This document shows positions 1-5,654 of a DNA stretch of 13,693 nt, one piece after another; position 1 is the first letter of the stretch, and each line of letters opens with the position of its first letter. The notes beneath the pieces were generated by a model. It made no database searches, was not told where the DNA came from, and worked only from the letters and a program-made list of their open reading frames with translations. Origin of the DNA: Betaproteobacteria bacterium UBA931. GTDB lineage: Bacteria; Pseudomonadota; Gammaproteobacteria; Burkholderiales; Casimicrobiaceae. A program made the translations under genes and the position numbers. Location: the NCBI GenBank assembly GCA_002293615.1, contig DBDN01000025.1:2694-16386 (forward strand), in the 5' to 3' direction.

Positions 1-332
1 GAGCCGAAGTTACCCTGACCGTCCACCAGCGGATGCGCCATATTCCAGCCTTGCGCCAAACGCACCAACGCATCATAAACAGACGAATCACCATGCGGGT
101 GATATTTTTTCAATACCTCGCCAACAACACCGGCACACTTTGAATACTTTTTGTTATGCAAAAGCCCTTCGTCAAACATTGCGTACATAATGCGACGATG
201 TACCGGTTTCAAACCATCCCGAACATCAGGCAACGCCCGCCCCACAATCACGCTCATTGCGTAATCGAGATAAGAATGCCTCATTTCAGCCTCTAAACTG
301 ACGGGCAAAGTTTCTTTAGCAAAAGTTTCCAT
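1..332 (-). CDS. gyrA: DNA gyrase subunit A, N-terminal part (cut by window edge)
   Basis: GyrA is the breakage-reunion subunit of the type II topoisomerase that introduces negative supercoils using ATP. The visible 110 codons begin METFAKETLPVSLE at the ATG at 332 and run into the winged-helix domain. They include MSVIVGRALPDVRDGLKPVH, the motif KYHPHGDSSVYD and the core LVDGQGNFGS. The catalytic tyrosine (about residue 122) lies beyond the left edge. Residue numbering matches E. coli exactly: Ser83 and Asp87, the two main quinolone-resistance sites, both have the sensitive-type residue. The start is fixed by the conserved N-terminus, although only a weak AG-rich stretch precedes it. Oddly, residues about 51-100 (AMFDEGLLHNKKYSKCAGVV and onwards to LAQGWNMAHP) are unlike the usual beta- or gammaproteobacterial sequence, while the first 50 residues are typical. 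ParC is unlikely, because the N-terminus and the gyrA-ompA linkage fit GyrA. Confidence 0.96.
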   Translation of the reverse strand, partial: METFAKETLPVSLEAEMRHSYLDYAMSVIVGRALPDVRDGLKPVHRRIMYAMFDEGLLHNKKYSKCAGVVGEVLKKYHPHGDSSVYDALVRLAQGWNMAHPLVDGQGNFG

Positions 333-423
333 GGAATTTCTACAAGTAAGCGCCGAACAAGGCCGCTATCAAAAACCAACCCAACATCAGGCGGCATAAT
401 ATTGACACATCCGAGAATGACTA

Positions 424-444
424 AAACCGCCAACCCGGCGGTTT
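424..444 (-). promoter_or_regulatory. Hairpin in gyrA leader RNA
   Basis: A perfect 8-bp inverted repeat (AAACCGCC, 5-nt loop, GGCGGTTT) lies about 15 nt downstream of the start point expected from the gyrA promoter and about 90 nt before the gyrA start codon. On the minus strand the stem is followed by only a few T residues (TTTTAG). It could be a weak attenuator or an mRNA-stabilising stem. The structure is seen directly; its function is not known. Confidence 0.4.
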
Positions 445-465
445 CAATATCCCCTTCGCGAAATC

Positions 466-494
466 GTATTATTTTACCATCAACGTCCCGGCAA
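466..494 (-). promoter_or_regulatory. Candidate gyrA promoter
   Basis: Reading the minus strand, TTGCCG (-35, positions 494-489) is followed after exactly 17 bases by TAATAC (-10, positions 471-466). Both are close to the sigma70 consensus. The predicted start, near 459, would leave a leader of about 125 nt before the gyrA ATG. Confidence 0.5.
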
Positions 495-550
495 AAGTGT
501 TGCAAACCATCCTACAAAAAACATTATTGAAGCTTTCTTACGAAATATGC

Positions 551-582
551 TTGCCAACCGGGAAAGTGAGTATGGTATAGTT
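551..582 (+). promoter_or_regulatory. Candidate ompA promoter (extended -10)
   Basis: TATAGT at 577-582 is preceded by TGG, giving an extended -10 element. A TTGCCA hexamer at 551-556 lies 20 bases upstream, which is long for a -35 with this -10. With the overlapping TATGGT at 572-577 the spacing would be 15. The extended -10 alone may be enough. The expected start is near 589, giving a leader of about 95 nt. Confidence 0.5.
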
Positions 583-597
583 CTTGATAAGCGTCGC

Positions 598-618
598 TGG
601 GCACTTTTGAAGTGCTCG
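598..618 (+). promoter_or_regulatory. 5' stem-loop of the ompA leader
   Basis: GCACTT (601-606), loop TTG and AAGTGC (610-615) form a perfect 6-bp stem, lengthened by G-C and G-U pairs on its outer side. It lies within about 10 nt of the predicted transcript start. In E. coli, stem-loops at the 5' end of ompA mRNA protect it from RNase E. A similar role here is an inference from position only. Confidence 0.35.
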
Positions 619-684
619 TTCGACCGGTATTTTAGGATCTGGATTTATTCTCTTAACCATCAAACAACGAAAAGGGTAATTACA

Positions 685-1383
685 ATGAAACCTCAGATTT
701 TCTTGAAAGCTCTGGTTTTTGCGGGTGCCACATTGGTCGCTTCGACGCTAATGGCGCAGGCTGACCCCAAAAACAGCGGCTACACCATGTTTGGCTACGG
801 TAGCGCCGATGCTAATGTCTGGCGTAGCGGTCATTATGGTGGCAAAGTTGGTATTCAGGATACGCTGTGCTGGCGTACTGGTTTCTGGACGCCCGCTATG
901 GCGGTTGCCGGATGTGACCCTGATCTCGTAAAAGCTTCGGAACCGGCTGCGGCCACGCCTCCTTCACCGCCGCCACCGCCGCCAGCGGCCGCTCCTGCCG
1001 TACGTAAAATCTCGCTGGCTTCGAGAGCGCTGTTTGATTTTGATAAAGCCGAGTTGAAACCGGCCGGCAAGTCTGCCATTGACAATGAAATTATTGCCAA
1101 ACTGCCGGAAATTTCGACGATTGAGCTTGTACTTGTCACAGGCCATACCGATCGTCTTGGCTCTGACGCCTATAACCAAAAACTTTCTGAGCGTCGTGCC
1201 GAAACCATTCGCGCCTATCTGGTTTCCAAAGGCGTGCCAAAAGACAAGATTGAAAGTCTTGGCGTTGGTGAAAAACAGCCTGTTACCGGCAACAAATGCA
1301 CGCAGAAGAACCGTAAACAACTGATTTCCTGCTTGGCTCCGGATCGCCGTGTTGAAGTTGAAATCAAAGGCGAGGCGAAATAA
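685..1383 (+). CDS. ompA: OmpA-family outer membrane / peptidoglycan-binding protein
   Basis: This is a 232-residue exported protein that probably tethers the outer membrane to peptidoglycan. A signal peptide occupies residues 1-26 (hydrophobic FLKALVFAGATLVAS, then MAQA before DPKNS). Residues 27-83 form a short glycine- and aromatic-rich domain with GIQDTLCWRTGFWTPAMA, as in betaproteobacterial OmpA homologues, not the eight-strand barrel of E. coli OmpA. A Pro/Ala hinge at about 86-106 leads into the OmpA C-terminal domain (108-229). That domain has LFDFDKAELKP and TGHTDRLGSDAYNQKLSERR. Asp156 and Arg171 correspond to the diaminopimelate-binding pair of the family. Cys205 and Cys216 are placed to form the family's disulfide. 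The ATG at 685 has AAAGGG 8 bases upstream and gives a good signal peptide; an in-frame ATG at 547 would spoil it. The gene is transcribed alone, from the extended -10 promoter to the terminator at 1401-1434. Confidence 0.93.
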   Translation: MKPQIFLKALVFAGATLVASTLMAQADPKNSGYTMFGYGSADANVWRSGHYGGKVGIQDTLCWRTGFWTPAMAVAGCDPDLVKASEPAAATPPSPPPPPPAAAPAVRKISLASRALFDFDKAELKPAGKSAIDNEIIAKLPEISTIELVLVTGHTDRLGSDAYNQKLSERRAETIRAYLVSKGVPKDKIESLGVGEKQPVTGNKCTQKNRKQLISCLAPDRRVEVEIKGEAK

Positions 1384-1400
1384 GCTTTTTTGATTCCGAG

Positions 1401-1434
1401 CAAAACCCCGCGAATTGCGGGGTTTTGTTTTTTT
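1401..1434 (+). terminator. Rho-independent terminator of ompA
   Basis: An 11-bp perfect stem (CAAAACCCCGC / GCGGGGTTTTG) with a 5-nt loop GAATT is followed by seven T residues. It begins 18 bases after the ompA stop. It separates ompA from gph, whose start codon is only 19 bases beyond the T tract. Confidence 0.93.
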
Positions 1435-1452
1435 ACCTCCGTTTGTTTACTT

Positions 1453-2118
1453 ATGATTTCTACCCTGCTTTTCGATTTTGACGGCACGCTTGCCGATACC
1501 GCGCCCAGTCTTGCCACAGCGGTTAACCACGTCCGCCAGCAACATTCGTTAGCCCCTCTACCCATCAGCGCCTACCGTGACCGCGCGTCAGGCGGCGCGC
1601 CTGCTTTGCTTGAAGTCGGCCTATCCATTATGCCGAATACCCCCGGATATGAAGAAGCGTGCCGAAGCTTCCTCGCTTTTTATGAAAAACATTTAACGGA
1701 GAATGTCGTACTTTTCCCGGGGGTTGCCGAACTTTTGGACAACATCGAAGCCCGGCAATTTCGCTGGGGCGTTGTCACCAATAAAGCGATGCGCTTTGCC
1801 GTACCGATCATGGCGCATCTCAATATTGCCGAACGCGCATCGGTCATTGTTGCGGGCGATACCACACCCCACCCCAAACCGCATCCCGCGCCGCTCTTAT
1901 ATGCAATGCAACGGGTCAACACGACTCCCGCACAGTGTATCTATATTGGCGATGATCGCCGCGATATTGTCGCCGCTCATGCCGCAGGAATGAATGCTGT
2001 CGCTGCGCGCTGGGGTTACTGTCCTGAAGACGACCCGGTTGAAACTTGGCAGGCGGACGACTGCATCAGCCGGCCTGAAGAGCTCTGGCCGGTCATTGAA
2101 AAATTGAATCGGCGCTGA
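1453..2118 (+). CDS. gph: Phosphoglycolate phosphatase-type HAD hydrolase
   Basis: This 221-residue HAD-superfamily phosphatase most resembles betaproteobacterial Gph, which dephosphorylates 2-phosphoglycolate, a product of DNA-damage repair and oxygenation side reactions. Motif I is LLFDFDGTLAD, with nucleophile Asp8 and acid Asp10. Motif II is VVTNKA (Thr109), motif III Lys142 in TTPHPKPHPAP, and motif IV GDDRRD (Asp167, Asp168). The insert between motifs I and II is a helical cap. The HPKPHP and GDTTPHPKP signatures match the Gph branch; related sugar-phosphate phosphatases such as N-acetylmuramate 6-phosphate phosphatase (MupP) share much of this, so the exact substrate is less sure. The ATG at 1453 sets the HAD fold at the N-terminus and is preferred to the ATG at 1390, which lies before the terminator. 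No Shine-Dalgarno sequence is visible before it. In betaproteobacteria this gene commonly follows ubiG; here it directly follows ompA. Confidence 0.88.
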   Translation: MISTLLFDFDGTLADTAPSLATAVNHVRQQHSLAPLPISAYRDRASGGAPALLEVGLSIMPNTPGYEEACRSFLAFYEKHLTENVVLFPGVAELLDNIEARQFRWGVVTNKAMRFAVPIMAHLNIAERASVIVAGDTTPHPKPHPAPLLYAMQRVNTTPAQCIYIGDDRRDIVAAHAAGMNAVAARWGYCPEDDPVETWQADDCISRPEELWPVIEKLNRR

Positions 2119-2220
2119 TGCGTTTTCCGTAGTTTTCCATGAATATGCTTGCGTTTTCCCGGGAAATCATATAGCCTGTCACCCTTACTTTACTGCTTCA
2201 GATTTGATTGGAACTGTTTC
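2119..2220 (+). promoter_or_regulatory. his operon promoter region with phased repeats and palindrome
   Basis: A candidate promoter is TTGCGT (2149-2154) with TATAGC (2170-2175); the spacing of 15 is short. Three copies of GTTTTCC start at 2122, 2132 and 2153, so they are 10 and 21 bases apart and face the same side of the helix. The third overlaps a perfect 12-bp palindrome, TTTCCCGGGAAA (2155-2166), in the promoter spacer. A regulator-binding site is possible but unproven. The -10 and -35 assignments are tentative. Confidence 0.35.
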
Positions 2221-2265
2221 GTGAATACTTTTTTGTTTCGTGTGCATCATCACCATCCTGAATAG
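2221..2265 (+). CDS. hisL: his operon leader peptide
   Basis: A 14-codon reading frame starts at GTG 2221 and encodes VNTFLFRVHHHHPE before a TAG stop. Four consecutive histidine codons (CAT CAT CAC CAT, 2245-2256) followed by Pro and an acidic residue closely mirror the end of the E. coli leader, which has seven His and then Pro-Asp. TTGGAAC at 2208-2214 is a plausible ribosome-binding site. The peptide acts as a sensor: a ribosome stalling at the His codons when charged tRNA-His is scarce switches the downstream RNA to the antiterminated fold. Having four rather than seven His codons may make the response less sensitive. The position directly before an attenuator and hisG makes this call strong despite the small size. 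An internal start (TTG 2233 or GTG 2242) cannot be excluded. Confidence 0.9.
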   Translation: MNTFLFRVHHHHPE

Positions 2266-2366
2266 TCTTTCAGGAGGTATGTGCTGGAAGACACAATGAT
2301 TCTTCCGGTGGCACGAAACGATGCAGTAAATGAAGCCCTTGGAAGAATTCTTCCGAGGGTTTTTTT
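2256..2366 (+). promoter_or_regulatory. his transcription attenuator (alternative RNA folds)
   Basis: The pairing partners of a classical his attenuator can be traced. A:B is 2256-2262 with 2269-2275, overlapping the end of hisL. C:D is CTGGAAG (2284-2290) with CTTCCGG (2302-2308). E:F is the terminator at 2336-2359. The alternative fold pairs B with C (CTTTC 2267-2271 with GGAAG 2286-2290) and D with E (TTCTTCC 2300-2306 with GGAAGAA 2341-2347), which dismantles the terminator. Expected behaviour from the E. coli and Salmonella model: stalling on His codons frees B for C, so D takes E and transcription continues. When histidine is sufficient, A:B, C:D and E:F form and transcription stops. 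Confidence 0.88.
2336..2366 (+). terminator. Attenuator terminator before hisG
   Basis: A 10-bp stem (CCCTTGGAAG / CTTCCGAGGG, with one G-U pair) and an AATT loop are followed by seven T residues. The hisG ribosome-binding site GAGGA begins only 5 bases beyond the T tract, so this is a regulated leader terminator rather than the end of an upstream transcript. Confidence 0.92.
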
Positions 2367-2379
2367 GTTTGAGGACACC

Positions 2380-3279
2380 ATGCTGAATAAAACACATTTA
2401 CGTATCGCTGTACAAAAATCGGGACGCCTGAGCCAGGAATCACAGAAACTACTTGAGCAATGCGGCATCAAAATTAACTTTTCCGAGCAACGCCTGATCG
2501 CATACGCAGAAAATATGCCCATTGATTTTCTGCGTGTCCGCGATGACGATATTCCGGGGCTGGTCATCGATGGTGTCGTCGATCTCGGTATTATTGGTGA
2601 AAATGTACTGGAAGAAGAGCTGCTGGCGCGCCGCGCCGAAGGCGAAGCGCCGCATTATCAGGTCTTGCGCGCGCTTGATTTTGGCGGCTGCCGTTTATCG
2701 TTGGCGGTTCCGATCGACACACCATACGATGGCCCGCAAAGCCTTGACGGCTGCCGTATCGCCACGTCGTATCCACACCTTTTAAAGCGGTACTTTGATC
2801 GGCTCGGGTTAACGTTCAAGCCTTGTTTGCTAAATGGCTCCGTCGAAGTAGCGCCACGCGCCGGTCTTGCCGATGCGATCTGCGATCTGGTGTCAACCGG
2901 CGCCACACTCGAAGCCAATGGTCTGCGTGAAGCGGAAGTGATCTATCGTTCCAAAGCATGCCTGATTCAGCGCGAGGGTGAAATGCCCGAAGAAAAGCAA
3001 GCGTTGATTGACCGCTTGCTCATCCGCATTCAAGGCGTAATTCAGGCCCGTGAATCCAAATACATCATGCTGCACGCGCCTATCGACAAGCAACTGGAAA
3101 TTGTGGCGCTTTTGCCAGGCGCAGAGCGGCCGACCATACTGCCGCTTGCCGATGATCCCAAGCACGTTGCGATGCACATGGTCAGCACCGAAACCCTCTT
3201 CTGGGAAACGATGGAAAAGTTAAAAGCGTTGGGCGCCAGTTCCATTCTTGTTTTACCGATTGAAAAAATGATGGAGTAA
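2380..3279 (+). CDS. hisG: ATP phosphoribosyltransferase, long form
   Basis: HisG joins ATP and PRPP to give phosphoribosyl-ATP, the committed step of histidine synthesis in the cytoplasm. The 299-residue product has the same length as E. coli HisG and is close to it throughout: RIAVQKSGRLS near the start, RVRDDDIPGLVIDGVVDLGI at 52-71, the PRPP loop DLVSTGATLEANG at 169-181 and the C-terminal LGASSILVLPIEKMME. Residues about 225-299 form the ACT-like regulatory domain, so feedback inhibition by histidine is expected without a HisZ partner. The ATG at 2380 has GAGGA 4 bases upstream and matches the family N-terminus; the longer frame from GTG 2281 would run through the attenuator and is rejected. 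Long-form HisG is unusual for a betaproteobacterium, where the short form plus HisZ is common. Confidence 0.98.
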   Translation: MLNKTHLRIAVQKSGRLSQESQKLLEQCGIKINFSEQRLIAYAENMPIDFLRVRDDDIPGLVIDGVVDLGIIGENVLEEELLARRAEGEAPHYQVLRALDFGGCRLSLAVPIDTPYDGPQSLDGCRIATSYPHLLKRYFDRLGLTFKPCLLNGSVEVAPRAGLADAICDLVSTGATLEANGLREAEVIYRSKACLIQREGEMPEEKQALIDRLLIRIQGVIQARESKYIMLHAPIDKQLEIVALLPGAERPTILPLADDPKHVAMHMVSTETLFWETMEKLKALGASSILVLPIEKMME

Positions 3280-3282
3280 ACG

Positions 3283-4581
3283 ATGCGAGTCATTGAATGG
3301 TCAGCATGCGATGCCAAGGAGCGGCAGCAATTATTGATGCGACCGGCTATCAGTGCTGCCGGCAGTATCGAGGGAACCGTGCGCACAATCATCGAAGACA
3401 TTCGCCGGGATGGTGATGATGCGTTGCGCTGTTATACCGAAAAACTGGATGGGGTTTCGCTAAATGCAATTCGTGTTTCGGCGGAGGAAATTGCCGCAGC
3501 AACAGAGCGCTTATCCGATGATGTGAAAAAAGCAATGCAGGTTGCGATACACAACATCGAAGTATTTCATCTCGCGCAAAAGCAAAACCCGCTTACCGTC
3601 GAAACCATGCCCGGTGTGCAATGCCAGATGGTCACACGTCCGATCACTTCCGTCGGGCTTTATATTCCCGGCGGTAGCGCTCCTTTGCTGTCAACGGTAT
3701 TGATGCTTGCCGTTCCGGCAAAAATTGCCGGATGCACTCGTATTGTTTTATGCTCACCGCCCGTCATTGCCGACGAAATCCTGTGCGCGGCGCGACTTTG
3801 CGGCGTTGAAGAAATCTTTGCCATCGGTGGCGCGCAGGCAATTGCCGCGCTGGCATTCGGCACGCAGTCGATCCCTAAAGTCGATAAAATCTTCGGCCCT
3901 GGCAACGCTTATGTGACCGAAGCCAAGCACCAGGCAAGCCAATGCCATGACGGCGCGGCCATCGATATGCCCGCCGGGCCTTCCGAAGTGTTGGTGATCG
4001 CCGATGAACGTGCCAACCCCGAGTTTATTGCAATCGACCTTTTATCGCAGGCCGAACATGGTCCCGATTCGCAAGTAATATTGGTCACGCCGAGCCGCGC
4101 ACAAGCGGAAAATGTCGCCAGAGAAATCGATCGCCTGCTTAAAGCTTTACCGCGTTCGGCAATTGCCGAAAAAGCGTTGTCGGCGAGTCGGCTGATTGTT
4201 GCTGGCTCCTTGGCGGAATGTGTTGATATCAGCAACAATTACGGACCGGAGCATTTGATTTTGCAAACACAAAATCCACAAGCGCTGGTGGATCGGATTC
4301 AAAACGCCGGCTCGGTATTTGTCGGCGACTGGTCGCCTGAAGCCGCCGGCGACTATGCTTCGGGCACCAATCATGTGTTGCCGACATATGGTTATACCCG
4401 TACATATTCCAGTCTTGGCCTTGCCGACTTTCAAAAACGCATGACCGTGCAGACGCTGACGCAACAAGGTCTAAAAACGTTGGGCGCTACCATCCAGACA
4501 TTGGCAGCCGCCGAACAACTGGATGCGCACCGGTTGGCTGTGGCGTTGCGCCTTCGGTCGATAAACAAGGAGTCGTCATGA
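3283..4581 (+). CDS. hisD: Histidinol dehydrogenase
   Basis: HisD carries out the last two NAD-dependent oxidations, L-histidinol to histidinal to histidine. The product has 432 residues (E. coli 434). Zinc ligands correspond to Gln256 and His259 (LLSQAEHGPDSQ), Asp357 (GDYASGTNHVLP) and His416 (LDAHRLAVALR). The catalytic pair is Glu323-His324 (NNYGPEHLILQ). NAD and substrate signatures VGLYIPGGSAPLLSTVLM and KIFGPGNAYVTEAK are intact. The start lies 3 bases after the hisG stop, with ATGGAG inside the end of hisG as ribosome-binding site. Its 3' end overlaps the hisC start by 4 bases (ATGA), which suggests translational coupling. Confidence 0.98.
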   Translation: MRVIEWSACDAKERQQLLMRPAISAAGSIEGTVRTIIEDIRRDGDDALRCYTEKLDGVSLNAIRVSAEEIAAATERLSDDVKKAMQVAIHNIEVFHLAQKQNPLTVETMPGVQCQMVTRPITSVGLYIPGGSAPLLSTVLMLAVPAKIAGCTRIVLCSPPVIADEILCAARLCGVEEIFAIGGAQAIAALAFGTQSIPKVDKIFGPGNAYVTEAKHQASQCHDGAAIDMPAGPSEVLVIADERANPEFIAIDLLSQAEHGPDSQVILVTPSRAQAENVAREIDRLLKALPRSAIAEKALSASRLIVAGSLAECVDISNNYGPEHLILQTQNPQALVDRIQNAGSVFVGDWSPEAAGDYASGTNHVLPTYGYTRTYSSLGLADFQKRMTVQTLTQQGLKTLGATIQTLAAAEQLDAHRLAVALRLRSINKESS

Positions 4582-5654
4582 ATATCAAACAACTGGCACG
4601 AAAGAATATTCAGGCATTGACGCCTTACCAGTCGGCACGCCGTATTGGCGGCAGTGGCGATATCTGGCTTAACGCCAACGAGTTCCCACACGCCCCTTTT
4701 TATCAACTCAATACGCAAACGCTGAACCGTTATCCTCAGCCGCAGCCGCATGCTCTGCTGGCCGCTTACGCCCGATACGCAGGTGTCAACGAAGAGCAAA
4801 TCATCGCGACACGCGGCGCGGATGAAGCCATCGAGTTGTTGATCCGCACCTTTTGTGAACCCAATGAAGATGCCGTGCTTTATTGCCCGCCGACTTACGG
4901 CATGTATGGCGTCAGCGCAGAAACCTTCGGTATTGAGCGGCGCATTGTTCCATTGAAGGAAAACTGGCAACTGGATATTCCTGCCGTCAAAATTGCGCTG
5001 CCCGAAGTTAAGCTCGTTTATGTATGCAGCCCAAACAATCCGACCGGCAACCTGATCAATCCGGATGATTTGCGTGAATTATTGGCAATGACGGAGCAGC
5101 GGGCATTAGTCATTGTTGACGAAGCCTATATTGAATTCTGCCCAGAGCATACGTTAACGTCCTGGCTGAACACATATCCCAATCTGGTGATTCTACGCAC
5201 ACTATCCAAAGCATTCGCGCTTGCCGGGTTGCGTTGCGGTTTTGCGCTTGCACAATCGGATATTATTCAGATGCTGCTTAAAACAATTGCGCCTTACCCG
5301 ATACCAATGCCGGTTGCCGATATTGCCGAACAAGCATTAAGCGCGGATAATCGCGCCGTACTGCAAAAAAATATTACCGAGATCGTTGAGAACCGTCAGT
5401 GGTTCGCGCACGCTTTGCCAATATGCGAATGCGTGGACAAAGTTTTTGATAGCAACACCAACTGGCTTTTAGTGAGTTTTCATAACGCCGAAAATGTTTT
5501 CCAGAAACTCAGCGAAGCCGGCATTGTGGTACGCAACCAAAGCGCGCAACCGGGGCTCGATAATTGTTTGCGCATTACCATTGGCACACTTGAAGAATGT
5601 CAGAAAACACTTGCAGTTTTATGCGCCATGAACACTATGGGAACAGCAATATGA
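4578..5654 (+). CDS. hisC: Histidinol-phosphate aminotransferase
   Basis: This PLP-dependent class I/II aminotransferase converts imidazole-acetol phosphate and glutamate to histidinol phosphate and 2-oxoglutarate. The 358-residue product follows E. coli HisC along its length: NLTPYQSARR-like start (ALTPYQSARRIGGSGD), YCPPTYGMYGVSAE (101-114), SPNNPTG (151-157), VDEAYIEFCPE (180-190) and the PLP lysine Lys211 in TLSKAFALAGLRCGF. This is the enterobacterial type of HisC. A good ribosome-binding site, AAGGAG (4567-4572), sits inside the end of hisD. The stop overlaps the hisB start (ATGA). Confidence 0.98.
   Translation: MNIKQLARKNIQALTPYQSARRIGGSGDIWLNANEFPHAPFYQLNTQTLNRYPQPQPHALLAAYARYAGVNEEQIIATRGADEAIELLIRTFCEPNEDAVLYCPPTYGMYGVSAETFGIERRIVPLKENWQLDIPAVKIALPEVKLVYVCSPNNPTGNLINPDDLRELLAMTEQRALVIVDEAYIEFCPEHTLTSWLNTYPNLVILRTLSKAFALAGLRCGFALAQSDIIQMLLKTIAPYPIPMPVADIAEQALSADNRAVLQKNITEIVENRQWFAHALPICECVDKVFDSNTNWLLVSFHNAENVFQKLSEAGIVVRNQSAQPGLDNCLRITIGTLEECQKTLAVLCAMNTMGTAI

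Larger units (their letters stand above)
333..684. other. Divergent gyrA / ompA intergenic control region
   Basis: This 352-base stretch contains no convincing gene. It holds a sigma70-type promoter for gyrA on the minus strand (466-494), a hairpin in the gyrA leader (424-444), an extended -10 promoter for ompA (near 577-582) and a hairpin near the 5' end of the ompA leader (598-618). A 70-codon minus-strand frame crosses the gyrA start in another frame. It has no recognisable motif and is judged to be chance. Confidence 0.7.

Noticed and set aside
293..505. 70-codon minus-strand frame over the gyrA start
   Set aside because: Different frame from gyrA, no motif, spans the promoter and leader hairpin of gyrA; most likely chance.
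547..684. N-terminal extension of the OmpA-like protein from ATG 547
   Set aside because: It overlaps the promoter and leader and would bury the clear signal peptide that begins at 685.
2281..2379. Longer HisG starting at GTG 2281 (332 residues)
   Set aside because: The extra 33 codons run through the attenuator hairpins and the T tract and have no counterpart in HisG; the ATG at 2380 has a proper ribosome-binding site and gives exactly the E. coli length.
4431..4970. 179-codon antisense frame across the hisD-hisC junction
   Set aside because: Mirrors two strongly conserved genes; the translation shows no recognisable domain.
5597..5650. Longer HisB starting inside hisC
   Set aside because: The ATG at 5651 overlaps the hisC stop in the usual coupled way and puts the HAD motif at the family position.
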